Part shown: positions 52,790-61,141 of the stretch, in pieces
Position numbering within the stretch: position 1 is the first letter of the stretch
How the letters are laid out: the number at the start of each line of letters is the position of its first letter
From: an uncultured Clostridia bacterium
GTDB taxonomy: Bacteria > Bacillota > Clostridia > TANB77 > CAG-508
Assembly: GCA_948530865.1 (NCBI GenBank)
Contig: CAOTKV010000010.1
Coordinates: 1 to 61,846 of the forward strand
DNA: 61,846 nucleotides
Reading direction: 5' to 3'
The notes under the pieces: generated by a model
What the model was told of the DNA's origin: nothing
Database searches by the model: none
What the model saw: only the letters and a program-made list of their open reading frames with translations
Translations under genes and position numbers: made by a program

Positions 52790-54520
52790 TTGAATTTACG
52801 AGAAAATGATGGAAGTATAAAGGTTATTGCTATAGTTGCAATAATAGTAGTAATATTTATAATAGGAATAGTAGCTACTTTAATAAATAATAGTTCAAAG
52901 CCTGTTCAAACAATAAAACAAGATCCATATGAATATTTTACATTATATTCATTAGATTCAACTGTTGGTATTGTTAATAGAAAAGGTGAGCAAATTATTG
53001 AGTCAAAATATACTCAAATATATATTCCAAATCAGGCAAAAGACGTATTTATTTGTTTTTCTGATGAGGAAAATTATTCTGTTTTAAATAGTAAAGGAAA
53101 AGATATTTTTACAGAATATACTTCAGTGTATCCAATAGTAATTTCAGATTCTACTTTAGAAATGGAAAAAAATGTACTAAGTTATGAAAATAATGGAAAA
53201 TATGGATTAATTAATTATGATGGAAAAAGATTAACAGAAGCTATATATGAATCTGTGGCAAGTCTTCCAAATAAACCTGGATGTATATTAGTAAAAAAAG
53301 ATGGACTATATGGAGTACTTGATTCACAAGGAAAAACAATTATAGATACAAAATATAATTCAATAAAAGGTGATGAATATTGTTCTGCTGAAAATGAATA
53401 CTTAAAAACAGGATATATTGTATCAGAAAAAACAAATTCAGGAATTATATATGGATATATAGATTATAATGGAAAAATATTATTAGAACCAAAATATGAA
53501 TCAATTACTAGAAATGTAGAATATGATAATGATGATATTTACTTAACTTTTATGGAAAAGGGAAAGAAAGGTGTTATTAAAAACAAAAAAATTATAATAA
53601 AACCAAGATATCAATCAATTGTATTTTATGAACTTTCAAATATTTTTGTTGTAAATAGAAATGGAAAATATGGATTCTTTGATAATAATGGAAATGAAAT
53701 ATTAAAAACAGATTATACAAGTTATTCAATTGCAGGAAATTATATTTCAGTAAAAAAAGATGATAGTATGATGCTTTATGATGTACACGGAAATATAGTT
53801 AATACTAATAATTATAAAAGTATTGTAGAAACTAGCAATCCATCATTTTTTATAGCTCAAAATGAACAAGGATATTATAGTATAATAAGTAAAGATATAC
53901 AAATTGAAAATAATTATACAAATATAACTTATGCATTTGATAATTTCTTTGTGTACACAACAGAAGAAGGAAAATCAGGTGTACTAAATTTATATACAGG
54001 AATAGAAATTGAGCCACAATATGATTATATAATTGTGCTTGAAAATATTAATGCATTAGAAGCTAGAATTGGAAATAAAGTAGATATGTATTCTAAAAAA
54101 ATAGAAAAAGTATTATCAATGGAAGATGCAATTGTTCAAAAAATAAATGATGAATATGTATCAATATATTCAAATTCAGAAATTGCTTATATAAATAAAG
54201 ATGGTGAATTAGTTAACAATACCGAAGTATTTAAAGAAGCTAAACTTTATACTTATAAGGCTGATGATGAAAAATGGGGATTTGCTGATAGCACAGGAAA
54301 AGTTATTGTTGAATGTAAATATGATAGAGTAACAGAACTTAATGAGTTTGGCTTTGCAGGAATTTGCCAAGATGGTAAATGGGGGGTAATAGATGAGAAA
54401 GGCAAAGTTATAGTTGTTCCAACATATGAATTAGAAACATATTATGCACCAAGCTTTATAGGTAAATATCAGTATGAAAATCTTGATAGTGCTATTTGTA
54501 AGGAATTAGAAGAAAAATAA
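52790..54520 (+). CDS. Membrane-anchored WG-repeat protein
   Basis: A 576-residue protein. It starts at TTG 52790 downstream of GAGGAG; the only nearer ATG is followed by a stop. An N-terminal anchor (about 12-32) exposes a series of WG/KWG-type beta repeats, for example KYGLINYDGK, LYGVLDSQGK, KYGFFDNNGN, KWGFADSTGK and KWGVIDEKGK. Such repeats usually form a beta-propeller-like binding surface outside the membrane; the ligand is unknown. Confidence 0.85.
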   Translation: MNLRENDGSIKVIAIVAIIVVIFIIGIVATLINNSSKPVQTIKQDPYEYFTLYSLDSTVGIVNRKGEQIIESKYTQIYIPNQAKDVFICFSDEENYSVLNSKGKDIFTEYTSVYPIVISDSTLEMEKNVLSYENNGKYGLINYDGKRLTEAIYESVASLPNKPGCILVKKDGLYGVLDSQGKTIIDTKYNSIKGDEYCSAENEYLKTGYIVSEKTNSGIIYGYIDYNGKILLEPKYESITRNVEYDNDDIYLTFMEKGKKGVIKNKKIIIKPRYQSIVFYELSNIFVVNRNGKYGFFDNNGNEILKTDYTSYSIAGNYISVKKDDSMMLYDVHGNIVNTNNYKSIVETSNPSFFIAQNEQGYYSIISKDIQIENNYTNITYAFDNFFVYTTEEGKSGVLNLYTGIEIEPQYDYIIVLENINALEARIGNKVDMYSKKIEKVLSMEDAIVQKINDEYVSIYSNSEIAYINKDGELVNNTEVFKEAKLYTYKADDEKWGFADSTGKVIVECKYDRVTELNEFGFAGICQDGKWGVIDEKGKVIVVPTYELETYYAPSFIGKYQYENLDSAICKELEEK

Positions 54521-54538
54521 ATTAAAAGATGTAATTTT

Positions 54539-54570
54539 GAAGTGAACTCCAAAAAGTTCACTTCATTTTT
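54539..54570 (+). terminator. Terminator of the WG-repeat gene
   Basis: GAAGTGAACT / AGTTCACTTC stem (54539-54548 with 54555-54564) and T tail. Confidence 0.85.
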
Positions 54571-54582
54571 TATTGTATCTTT

Positions 54583-54618
54583 TTTGAAATTTAGGGACAG
54601 TCGAAAAATTTCATTTTT
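54583..54618. repeat. Copy C of the GTGAAATTT palindrome
   Basis: TGAAATTT (54585-54592) pairs with AAATTTCA (54606-54613) around AGGGACAGTCGAA. The left half TGAAATTTAGGGACA is identical to 46897-46911. It follows a separate terminator, so it is not needed as one. Confidence 0.5.
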
Positions 54619-54711
54619 GTTTTTAATGGTTAGTAAATTCATAAAATGATTGAAAAAACTGTAAAAATGTAGTATACTAGATTGAATTGATTTTTGAAAA
54701 GGGAATGATTT

Positions 54712-55959
54712 ATGAAAGTTATAGTAGTTGGTGGAGGTCCAAGTGGTATGATTGCTGCAATTACCTCTGCACAAAATGGTAATAATGTAATTATAATAGA
54801 AAGGAATAAATTTCTTGGAAAAAAGATATTAGTTACAGGAAAAGGAAGATGTAATGTAACTAGTTCTATTGATATGGATGATTTTATAAAAAATATTCCT
54901 GGAAATGGAAAGTTTTTATACAGTAGTTTTCAAAACTTTACTAATAAAGATATAGTAAATATTTTAGAAAAAAATGGTGTTAAGTTAAAAGTAGAACGTG
55001 GTAATAGATATTTCCCTGTTTCAGATAGAGCAGAAGATGTAAGAGTTTGTTTAGAAAATGAAGTTCGAAAGTACAAATCTATACAAATAAAAACAAATTC
55101 AAGAGTATCTAAAATATTAGTAGAAAATGAAAAAGTTCAAGGAGTAGAACTAGAAAGTGGTGAAAAAATTTATAGCTCTAAAGTAATAATTGCAACTGGA
55201 GGAAATAGCTATACTGGTACAGGTTCTACTGGTGATGGATATAAAATGGCAAAAGAAGTTGGTCATACAATAGAAAAAATAAGAGGATCTCTAGTTCCAT
55301 TAACTTCAAAAATGAATATATGTAAACAACTGCAAGGATTGTCATTAAAAAATGTAAAAATAGAAATAAAAGATGAAGAAAAGAGTAAAAAGATATATGA
55401 TGATTTTGGTGAAATGCTATTTACACATTTTGGTGTGAGTGGACCAATTATATTAAGTGGTTCTGCACATCTTTTAAGATATAAAGATATTGATAGATTG
55501 CTAAAAGAATCCAAAATTAAATTAATAATAGATTTAAAACCAGCATTATCTGAAGAAGAATTAGATAAAAGAATAATAAGGGATTTTGAAGAATTTAAAA
55601 ATAAAGAATTTAAAAATAGTCTAGATAGATTATTACCAAAGAAAATGATTGATGTAGTAATTAATTTAAGTCAAATAAACTATTATAAAAAAGTGAATGA
55701 AATAACTAAAGAAGAAAGAAATAGGATAGTAAAGATTTTGAAAAATTTTGAAATTACTATAGGCGGATTTAGACCAGTTGAAGAAGCAATAGTTACAGCT
55801 GGTGGAATTTCAACAAAAGAAATAAATCCTAAAACTATGGAATCAAAGAAAGTAAAAGGATTATATTTTGCAGGAGAAGTTATTGATGTAGATGCATATA
55901 CTGGAGGATTTAATTTACAAATAGCATATTCAACAGGTTATACAGCAGGATTAAATTAA
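54712..55959 (+). CDS. BaiN/HI0933-family FAD-dependent oxidoreductase
   Basis: A 415-residue flavoprotein. VIVVGGGPSGMIAAITSA binds FAD; LGKKILVTGKGRCNVTS and the C-terminal VTAGGISTKEINPKTMESK with GLYFAGEVIDVDAYTGGFNLQ define the YhiN/BaiN family of uncertain substrate. GGGAATG stands before ATG 54712. YigZ follows 15 bases downstream. Confidence 0.93.
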   Translation: MKVIVVGGGPSGMIAAITSAQNGNNVIIIERNKFLGKKILVTGKGRCNVTSSIDMDDFIKNIPGNGKFLYSSFQNFTNKDIVNILEKNGVKLKVERGNRYFPVSDRAEDVRVCLENEVRKYKSIQIKTNSRVSKILVENEKVQGVELESGEKIYSSKVIIATGGNSYTGTGSTGDGYKMAKEVGHTIEKIRGSLVPLTSKMNICKQLQGLSLKNVKIEIKDEEKSKKIYDDFGEMLFTHFGVSGPIILSGSAHLLRYKDIDRLLKESKIKLIIDLKPALSEEELDKRIIRDFEEFKNKEFKNSLDRLLPKKMIDVVINLSQINYYKKVNEITKEERNRIVKILKNFEITIGGFRPVEEAIVTAGGISTKEINPKTMESKKVKGLYFAGEVIDVDAYTGGFNLQIAYSTGYTAGLN

Positions 55960-55974
55960 AATAGGAGAAATAGT

Positions 55975-56595
55975 ATGTTTAAAACAATAAACCAAAATGC
56001 TTCTGGTGAAATAGTGGAAAAGAAATCTAAATTTATTGCAAATATATTTTATGTTGAAAGTGTAGAAGAAGCAGAAGAAAAAGTAAAAGAAGTAAAAAAA
56101 CAATACTTTGATGCAAGGCATAATTGTTATGCTTTTAGTATATATACAAAAGATGGTATAATAAATAGATTTAGTGATGATGGAGAGCCATCTGGAACAG
56201 CAGGAGCTCCAATGCTTAATATCTTGAATTCGAAGAATTTAACAAATGTGTTAGTTGTTGTTACAAGATATTTTGGAGGAATTCTTTTAGGTACAGGTGG
56301 TCTTGTAAGATGTTATACAGGGGCTACTCAAGAGGCACTAAATAGTATTGAAGAAGTAGAAAAAGACATAGGATTAGAAACTAAAATAGAAGTATCGTAC
56401 TCAGATTTTGAAAAATTTAAATATTATTTAAAACAAAATGATATAAAATTAGCCAATTCAGAATATGCAGAAAATATTATTTCTATCATTGAAATTACTG
56501 ACGAAAAATTAAAGTTAATAGAAAAAAACATGAACGAATTAAATTTTAAAGTATTAAATATGAATATAATTGGAGAAAAATACATTGAGATTTAG
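55975..56595 (+). CDS. YigZ/IMPACT-family protein
   Basis: A 206-residue protein. KKSKFIANIF, DARHNCYAF, DDGEPSGTAGAPML and VVTRYFGGILLGTGGLVRCY identify the UPF0029/IMPACT N domain, with a ferredoxin-like C domain. Bacterial YigZ is implicated in translation-factor or tRNA interactions; the exact role is not established. AGGAG precedes ATG 55975. Confidence 0.93.
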   Translation: MFKTINQNASGEIVEKKSKFIANIFYVESVEEAEEKVKEVKKQYFDARHNCYAFSIYTKDGIINRFSDDGEPSGTAGAPMLNILNSKNLTNVLVVVTRYFGGILLGTGGLVRCYTGATQEALNSIEEVEKDIGLETKIEVSYSDFEKFKYYLKQNDIKLANSEYAENIISIIEITDEKLKLIEKNMNELNFKVLNMNIIGEKYIEI

Positions 56596-56686
56596 TGTTT
56601 TTTTGTAATAAACTAGTAATATTTCTACATTATTTTACAAAATACAAAATTAATACACTTTTTTCTGAAAATATATTGTGATTATT

Positions 56687-56703
56687 TGACGAATTTTGTC
56701 GAA
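56687..56703 (+). promoter_or_regulatory. Tandem Spo0A boxes upstream of spo0A
   Basis: TTGACGAA (56687-56694) and TTGTCGAA (56696-56703) both fit the 0A box TTGTCGAA, the second exactly. They lie about 110 bases before the start and fit positive autoregulation by phosphorylated Spo0A. Confidence 0.7.
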
Positions 56704-56814
56704 TCAGGAGACACGAAAAGCTTGAAAAATAAGGAAAAATTATTGCATAATGATTATTTTAATAATATAATTCGACTTGTAAATATTTACAGAATTTTTT
56801 TAGGAGGTATTATT

Positions 56815-57627
56815 TTGAAAGAAAAAATCAAAATACTTATTGCAGATGACAATATAGATTTTGTTTCTACAGTAGTTACATATTTGAGCTCACAAGAAGA
56901 TATAGAAATTGTAGGAACAGCAAAGGATGGAGTGGAGGCATTTAATAAAATAATAGATACAAATCCTACAATTGTATTATTAGATGTAATTATGCCACAT
57001 TTAGATGGATTAGGCGTATTGGAAAAGTTAAATATGACTAATAAAAAACTACCTATATTTATTATGCTTTCTGCAGTAGGACAAGATAATGTAACAGCAA
57101 GAGCGATAAACTTAGGTGCTGAGTATTACATTTTGAAACCTTTTAAAATGGATGTATTAATAAAACGAATAAGAGAATTAGTAAATAGAGCAGAAGTAAA
57201 AACTCAAAATATCAGTAATTATAATGATAATAAATCAAATTATATTGATATAAATAGTCAAGCTACCAAAGAAGAGATTCTAGAAATAAAAGTTACAAAT
57301 ATCATCCATGAAGTTGGAGTTCCAGCTCATATAAAAGGTTATCAATATTTAAGAGATGGTATTATTATGGTTGTAAATAATATAGAAGTTATAAATCAGA
57401 TAACAAAACAATTATATCCTGATTTAGCTAAGAAATATAAAACAACTCCATCAAGAGTTGAACGAGCAATTAGACATGCAATTGAAGTTGCTTGGAATAG
57501 AGGGCAGATAGAAACAGTTGAAAGTATATTTGGTTATACAGTAAACTCAAATAAAGGCAAACCAACAAATTCAGAATTTATTGCAATGATTGCTGATAAA
57601 CTAAGATTAGATTTAAAAACTGCGTAA
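56815..57627 (+). CDS. spo0A: Spo0A, master regulator of sporulation
   Basis: A 270-residue response regulator. The receiver has the acidic pocket (LIADDN), the phosphorylated Asp in IVLLDVIMPHLDG, and the conserved Ser and Lys (MLSA, LKPF). The C-terminal Spo0A DNA-binding domain carries IIHEVGVPAHIKGYQYLR and TPSRVERAIRHAIEVAWNRG. The start is TTG 56815, seven bases after AGGAGG; the frame stays open upstream to 56686 but that part contains the 0A boxes and is not coding. Its presence makes the organism a likely spore former. Confidence 0.96.
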   Translation: MKEKIKILIADDNIDFVSTVVTYLSSQEDIEIVGTAKDGVEAFNKIIDTNPTIVLLDVIMPHLDGLGVLEKLNMTNKKLPIFIMLSAVGQDNVTARAINLGAEYYILKPFKMDVLIKRIRELVNRAEVKTQNISNYNDNKSNYIDINSQATKEEILEIKVTNIIHEVGVPAHIKGYQYLRDGIIMVVNNIEVINQITKQLYPDLAKKYKTTPSRVERAIRHAIEVAWNRGQIETVESIFGYTVNSNKGKPTNSEFIAMIADKLRLDLKTA

Positions 57628-57676
57628 AACTTCATTTTTATTCTGTTCCTATCCTTAAATAAAAGGAGGGTAAGAT

Positions 57677-57931
57677 ATGTTAGACAAATTGAGAATAAAG
57701 CTAAAAGAATTTGAGAACGAAGATGTTTATGTAGAAATTAAAGGCGCTTTGCAGTTTCATATAACAATTAAAAGTGCAAAAATTTTAATTAGTAATCAAA
57801 AAGTATTTATTACAAATGAGAAAGAGCAAGATTTTATTATAGAATTGTACTATTTGGACAATATAGAAATAGAAGGAAATGCAATATATTTACAAATGCA
57901 AAATGATATAGAAATTATGTTAGACTATTAA
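57677..57931 (+). CDS. Small beta-rich protein of unknown function
   Basis: An 84-residue soluble protein (MLDKLRIKLKEFENEDVYVEIKG) predicted to be mostly beta strands with an acidic end. AAGGAGG precedes ATG 57677. It follows spo0A by 49 bases and stops at a long hairpin. No family recognised. Confidence 0.65.
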   Translation: MLDKLRIKLKEFENEDVYVEIKGALQFHITIKSAKILISNQKVFITNEKEQDFIIELYYLDNIEIEGNAIYLQMQNDIEIMLDY

Positions 57932-57932
57932 A

Positions 57933-57976
57933 AAAAGAACTAATTTACTTTATATAAGTAGATTAGTTCTTTTATT
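57933..57976. terminator. Bidirectional terminator between the small gene and the XRE regulator
   Basis: AAAAGAACTAATTTACTT (57933-57950) pairs, with one mismatch, with AAGTAGATTAGTTCTTTT (57956-57973). It overlaps the end of the frameshifted XRE gene, matching the longer reading frame. Confidence 0.85.
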
Positions 57977-58176
57977 TATCATCAATAATAGTTAATAATT
58001 CATCAAATGTACAATCAAGTTGTCTACAAAATCCGTTCCAGATATTTATATGAGATAGATTTGCGACCTCTAATTGCTTTGTTAAGATTATAACGAGTAA
58101 TTTCCATAGAATTGCATAATTTTTCTTTACTCATATTGCGTTCTTTAAGCAGTTTTTCTACATTTAATTGTATCAT
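57972..58176 (-). CDS. XRE-family (YozG-like) regulator; +1 frameshift at a CGG codon
   Basis: A 67-residue Cro/C1-type regulator, coding on the minus strand from ATG 58176 (GGAGAT upstream) to TAA 57974-57972. Codons 1-47 give MIQLNVEKLLKERNMSKEKL, a helix-turn-helix (CNSMEITRYNLNKAIRGRKS) and ISYKYLE. Codon 48 is CGG, followed in frame by ATT TTG TAG. Skipping the C gives GFCRQLDCTFDELLTIIDDK, the conserved last helix of this family (LxxFCRxLxCTxDELL). A palindromic operator lies about 65 bases upstream in the divergent promoter. The unshifted product would lack the last helix and be inactive or unstable. Confidence 0.82.
58032..58035 (-). other. CGG +1 frameshift site 5 (GAA CGG A, XRE codon 48)
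   Basis: Minus strand zero frame: GAA CGG ATT TTG TAG. Skipping C gives GAA GGA TTT TGT AGA = E-G-F-C-R. Confidence 0.8.
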
Positions 58177-58235
58177 TATTATCTCCTTAATTTTTTTTAT
58201 TATTTTACATTAATTATTTTATTTGCAGTAGACAC

Positions 58236-58265
58236 TTGCACGAGTCCCTGGACTTGTGATAAAAT
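58236..58265 (+). promoter_or_regulatory. Promoter with palindromic operator between the XRE gene and a small gene
   Basis: -35 TTGCAC (58236-58241), 18-bp spacer, -10 TAAAAT (58260-58265). CACGAGTCC-CT-GGACTTGTG (58239-58258), an inverted repeat with one mismatch, fills the spacer. It is much richer in G+C than the surroundings and is the likely site of the adjacent XRE protein. Confidence 0.65.
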
Positions 58266-58298
58266 ATTTAAACTTTATTATTATAAAAAGGAGGGGTT

Positions 58299-58427
58299 AT
58301 GTCAGAATTAGAAAAAGAAATAAAAGAATATAAGAAAATTTTGAAAAAAGAAGTGATAAATGAAAAAGAACTAGAAAAAGTTAAAGATAATGTATTGAAA
58401 AAAATGGAAAGTGAAGAAAGTAAATAA
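58299..58427 (+). CDS. Very small charged helical protein
   Basis: A 42-residue protein, MSELEKEIKEYKKILKKEVI at the start and KVKDNVLKKMESEESK at the end, with regular Leu/Ile spacing of an amphipathic or coiled-coil helix. GGAGGGG stands before ATG 58299, and the promoter above has an operator. It probably forms a switch with the divergent XRE regulator. No family recognised. Confidence 0.6.
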   Translation: MSELEKEIKEYKKILKKEVINEKELEKVKDNVLKKMESEESK

Positions 58428-58505
58428 AATACTATTAAGTATATTATATTGATTTAAGTAAATTGCAATGATATAATCATCTCAAATTTGAGAGGAGGTA
58501 TATTT

Positions 58506-59225
58506 ATGGCAGTTCACAATGAAGCAAAAATAGATGAAATCGCAAAAACAGTTTTAATGCCTGGAGATCCGATGCGAGCAAAATATATTGCAGAAACTTT
58601 TTTAGAGGATTATAAATTAGTAAATAATGTAAGAGGAATGTTAGCTTTTACTGGTAAATATAAAGGAAAAGAAATTACAGTTATGGCATCAGGAATGGGA
58701 ATGCCAAGTATAGGAATATATTGTTATGAACTTTATAAATTTTATGGAGTAGAAAACATTATAAGAATAGGTTCATGCGGTGGTCATGTTGATTATTTAA
58801 AACTATTAGATGTTGTATTAGTTTCAGGAAGTTATACAGAAGGGAATTTTGCAAGAAATATGACAGAGAATGAATGTCATTTTATCAAGGCTTCTGAATA
58901 TTTAAATGAAGTAATAGAAAATACAGCAAAAGAAATTAATCAAGATTATACTAAAGGAAATATGGCATGTACAGAATGTTTTGATCCATATTTAGATGAT
59001 CCAATGTCATTTACAAATAGAATTCCTAAAGAATATAATGCAATGGGTTCAGAAATGGAAAGCTTTGCACTTTTCTATACTGCAAAACATTTAGGAAAAA
59101 ATGCAGCCTGCTTATTAACTGTATCAGATTCATTATGTTTTAAAGAAGAATTAACATCAGAGCAAAGACAATTATCAATGAATAATATGATAAAACTTGC
59201 ATTAGAAAGCGCTATTAAAATCTAG
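58506..59225 (+). CDS. deoD: Purine nucleoside phosphorylase
   Basis: A 239-residue hexamer-type phosphorylase that releases purine bases from nucleosides. MPGDPMRAKYIAE, GKYKGKEITVMASGMGMPS, IRIGSCGG and the nucleoside-binding SEMESFALF are diagnostic, as is VSDSLCF with the catalytic Asp. The start is ATG 58506, seven bases after GAGGAGG; a TTG at 58488 lies before that site. Confidence 0.95.
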   Translation: MAVHNEAKIDEIAKTVLMPGDPMRAKYIAETFLEDYKLVNNVRGMLAFTGKYKGKEITVMASGMGMPSIGIYCYELYKFYGVENIIRIGSCGGHVDYLKLLDVVLVSGSYTEGNFARNMTENECHFIKASEYLNEVIENTAKEINQDYTKGNMACTECFDPYLDDPMSFTNRIPKEYNAMGSEMESFALFYTAKHLGKNAACLLTVSDSLCFKEELTSEQRQLSMNNMIKLALESAIKI

Positions 59226-59233
59226 GAGGTAAT

Positions 59234-60463
59234 ATGCAATCTTTAAGAGAATTGTATAAAATAGGAAATGGTCCTTCAAGTTCACATACAATGGGACCTA
59301 AAAGAGCAGTAGAAATTTTTAAAAATAAATATAAAGAGGCAACTAAATTTAAAGTTATATTATATGGTTCATTAGCCTTAACTGGTAAAGGACATTTAAC
59401 TGATTATATAATAAAGAAAACTTTAGAAGATTATGAATGTGAAATTATATTTGATGAAGAGAAAAAATGTGATGTTCATCCAAATACTTTTGATATTTTT
59501 GCTTATAAAGGAGAGGAATTAATAAGTAATTGGAGAGTTTATTCAATTGGTGGAGGAACTTTTAAAATAGATGGCAAGGAAATTGTAATAGCACCTGAAT
59601 TATATAAAGAAAAGAACTGGTATGAAATACAAAAATATTGCAAAGATAACAAGATAGATTTATATGAATATGTTTGCCAAGTTGAGGGAGAAGATATAAA
59701 AGAGTTTTTAACTGAAATTTGGAATACTATGCAATTTACAATAAAAGAAGGTTTAAGAAAAGAAGGAACTATACCAGGAAAATTAAAGATTAAAAGAAGA
59801 GCTAAAGAAATATATGAAAAGAAAGTAGATTATGAAAATGATTCTTTAAAAAGAACAAGATTACTTAGTAGTTATGCTTTAGCAACTAGTGAAGAAAATT
59901 CATGTGGTGGAATAATTGTTACAGCACCTACATGTGGCGCATCTGGAGTATTGCCAGCAGTACTATATTATATGAAGAACGAATATAATATTAATGATGA
60001 AAAAATTGTAAAATCATTAGCTGTTGCAGGAATAATTGGTAACATCATAAAAACAAACGCTTCAATAAGCGGAGCAGAATGTGGATGTCAAGCTGAAATT
60101 GGAACAGCATGTTCTATGGCTTCTGCAGCATGTTCATATTTGTTAGATTTAGATATAGATAGAATTGAAAACTCTGCTGAAACAGCTATGGAACATCATC
60201 TAGGCTTAACATGTGACCCAGTATATGGCTATGTACAAATTCCATGTATAGAAAGAAATGCAGTTGCAGCAATGAGAGCAGTAGATTCAAGTATGTTAGC
60301 CATTATGCTTGAACAACATACAAAAGTATCACTTGATATGGTAATAGAAACTATGTATGAAACAGGAAAGGATTTACAAAGTCATTATAAAGAAACGAGT
60401 GAAGGTGGTTTAGCTAAAAAATATTGTAGAAACAAATTTTATAATAAAGAAATGAAAGAATAG
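59234..60463 (+). CDS. sdaA: L-serine dehydratase, single-chain iron-sulfur type
   Basis: A 409-residue enzyme converting L-serine to pyruvate and ammonia. The beta-type N-domain begins with IGNGPSSSHTMGPKRA; the alpha-type domain has ENSCGGIIVTAPTCGASGVLPA, SGAECGCQAEIGTACSMA and HHLGLTCDPVYGYVQIPCIERNA, with the cysteines for the 4Fe-4S cluster. GGAGG stands eight bases downstream of deoD, so the two share an operon serving nucleoside and amino-acid catabolism. Confidence 0.94.
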   Translation: MQSLRELYKIGNGPSSSHTMGPKRAVEIFKNKYKEATKFKVILYGSLALTGKGHLTDYIIKKTLEDYECEIIFDEEKKCDVHPNTFDIFAYKGEELISNWRVYSIGGGTFKIDGKEIVIAPELYKEKNWYEIQKYCKDNKIDLYEYVCQVEGEDIKEFLTEIWNTMQFTIKEGLRKEGTIPGKLKIKRRAKEIYEKKVDYENDSLKRTRLLSSYALATSEENSCGGIIVTAPTCGASGVLPAVLYYMKNEYNINDEKIVKSLAVAGIIGNIIKTNASISGAECGCQAEIGTACSMASAACSYLLDLDIDRIENSAETAMEHHLGLTCDPVYGYVQIPCIERNAVAAMRAVDSSMLAIMLEQHTKVSLDMVIETMYETGKDLQSHYKETSEGGLAKKYCRNKFYNKEMKE

Positions 60464-60489
60464 AAGTGCATTTTGTACTTCTATTTCGT
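60462..60489 (+). terminator. Terminator of deoD-sdaA
   Basis: AGAAGTGCA / TGTACTTCT stem (60462-60470 with 60474-60482, one G-T pair), short T-rich tail. Confidence 0.65.
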
Positions 60490-61141
60490 ATTTATACAAA
60501 TAAGTTACATATAGGACAAATAGAATTCATATTTATAATATAAAAATATAATACATAAAATAAATAGTTTCTTCATATAATATATATGGAAAAAATTACA
60601 TTTGATTATGTATAAATAGGTATGTATAATAGAATTAATGTGAAGAAAATAAAAAAATAAAATTTTTTTTAAAATAGTGTTGACTTTATAAAAAAATGGT
60701 GCTAAAATAATCAACGTTGTGTAACAAAAAACAACATGAAATTGATTAAATTAATGCAGTAAAATTTACCAATAAAATTTTTTGAAAAAATTTTAAAAAT
60801 GTGTTGACAAGTAAAATTAAAAGTGTTAAAATAATCAACAGTTCACGAGAAAAAGTGAACAAAAGAACATTGAATTTTTAATACAAAAATAGTTCAAAAA
60901 AATGTCTAAAATTTTTAAAAAAATATTTTAAAAATGTGTTGACAACGAACTATAAAATGTGTTAAAATAAATCTCGTTCACAGGTTGTGAACAGAATAAA
61001 AAGTACATTGAAAAGTAAACAATAAATATCCTTTAAGAGAAACCAAGCGGTAGTTATAAACTACCAAAAATTATAATTTTTCAAATCGAGCTATTAAGCT
61101 CAAACTCAATTAGATTTATATTTATAAAATATAGATACCAT
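60490..61141 (+). promoter_or_regulatory. rRNA operon control region with three tandem promoters
   Basis: No gene seen. Three strong promoters: TTGACT-17-TAAAAT (60681-60709), TTGACA-17-TAAAAT (60804-60832) and TTGACA-18-TAAAAT (60939-60968). After the second, GTTCAC pairs with GTGAAC around GAGAAAAA; after the third, GTTCAC pairs with GTGAAC around AGGTT. A further leader of about 150 bases (TTTAAGAGAAACCAAGCGG onward) precedes the 16S gene and likely holds the processing stem and antitermination signals. Confidence 0.85.

Noticed and set aside
56686..56814. Longer Spo0A starting near 56686
   Set aside because: The upstream frame contains the 0A boxes and lacks a ribosome binding site; the TTG at 56815 has AGGAGG at the right distance and matches the usual Spo0A start.
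377..58176. Explaining the five breaks as ordinary codon reassignment of CGG to Gly or another amino acid
   Set aside because: Reading CGG as any single three-base codon leaves the frame unchanged, and stops follow within 0-13 codons. Only a frame change restores the proteins.
377..58176. Explaining the five breaks as random sequencing or assembly indels
   Set aside because: Not excluded outright, but random indels would not all create an in-frame CGG followed by GGN, and other CGGA strings in the window leave their genes in frame.
377..58176. Classical P-site slippery-codon frameshifting
   Set aside because: The codons before CGG (CAC, CTT, TCA, ACT, GAA) share no sequence, and the re-paired +1 codons are mostly poor matches.
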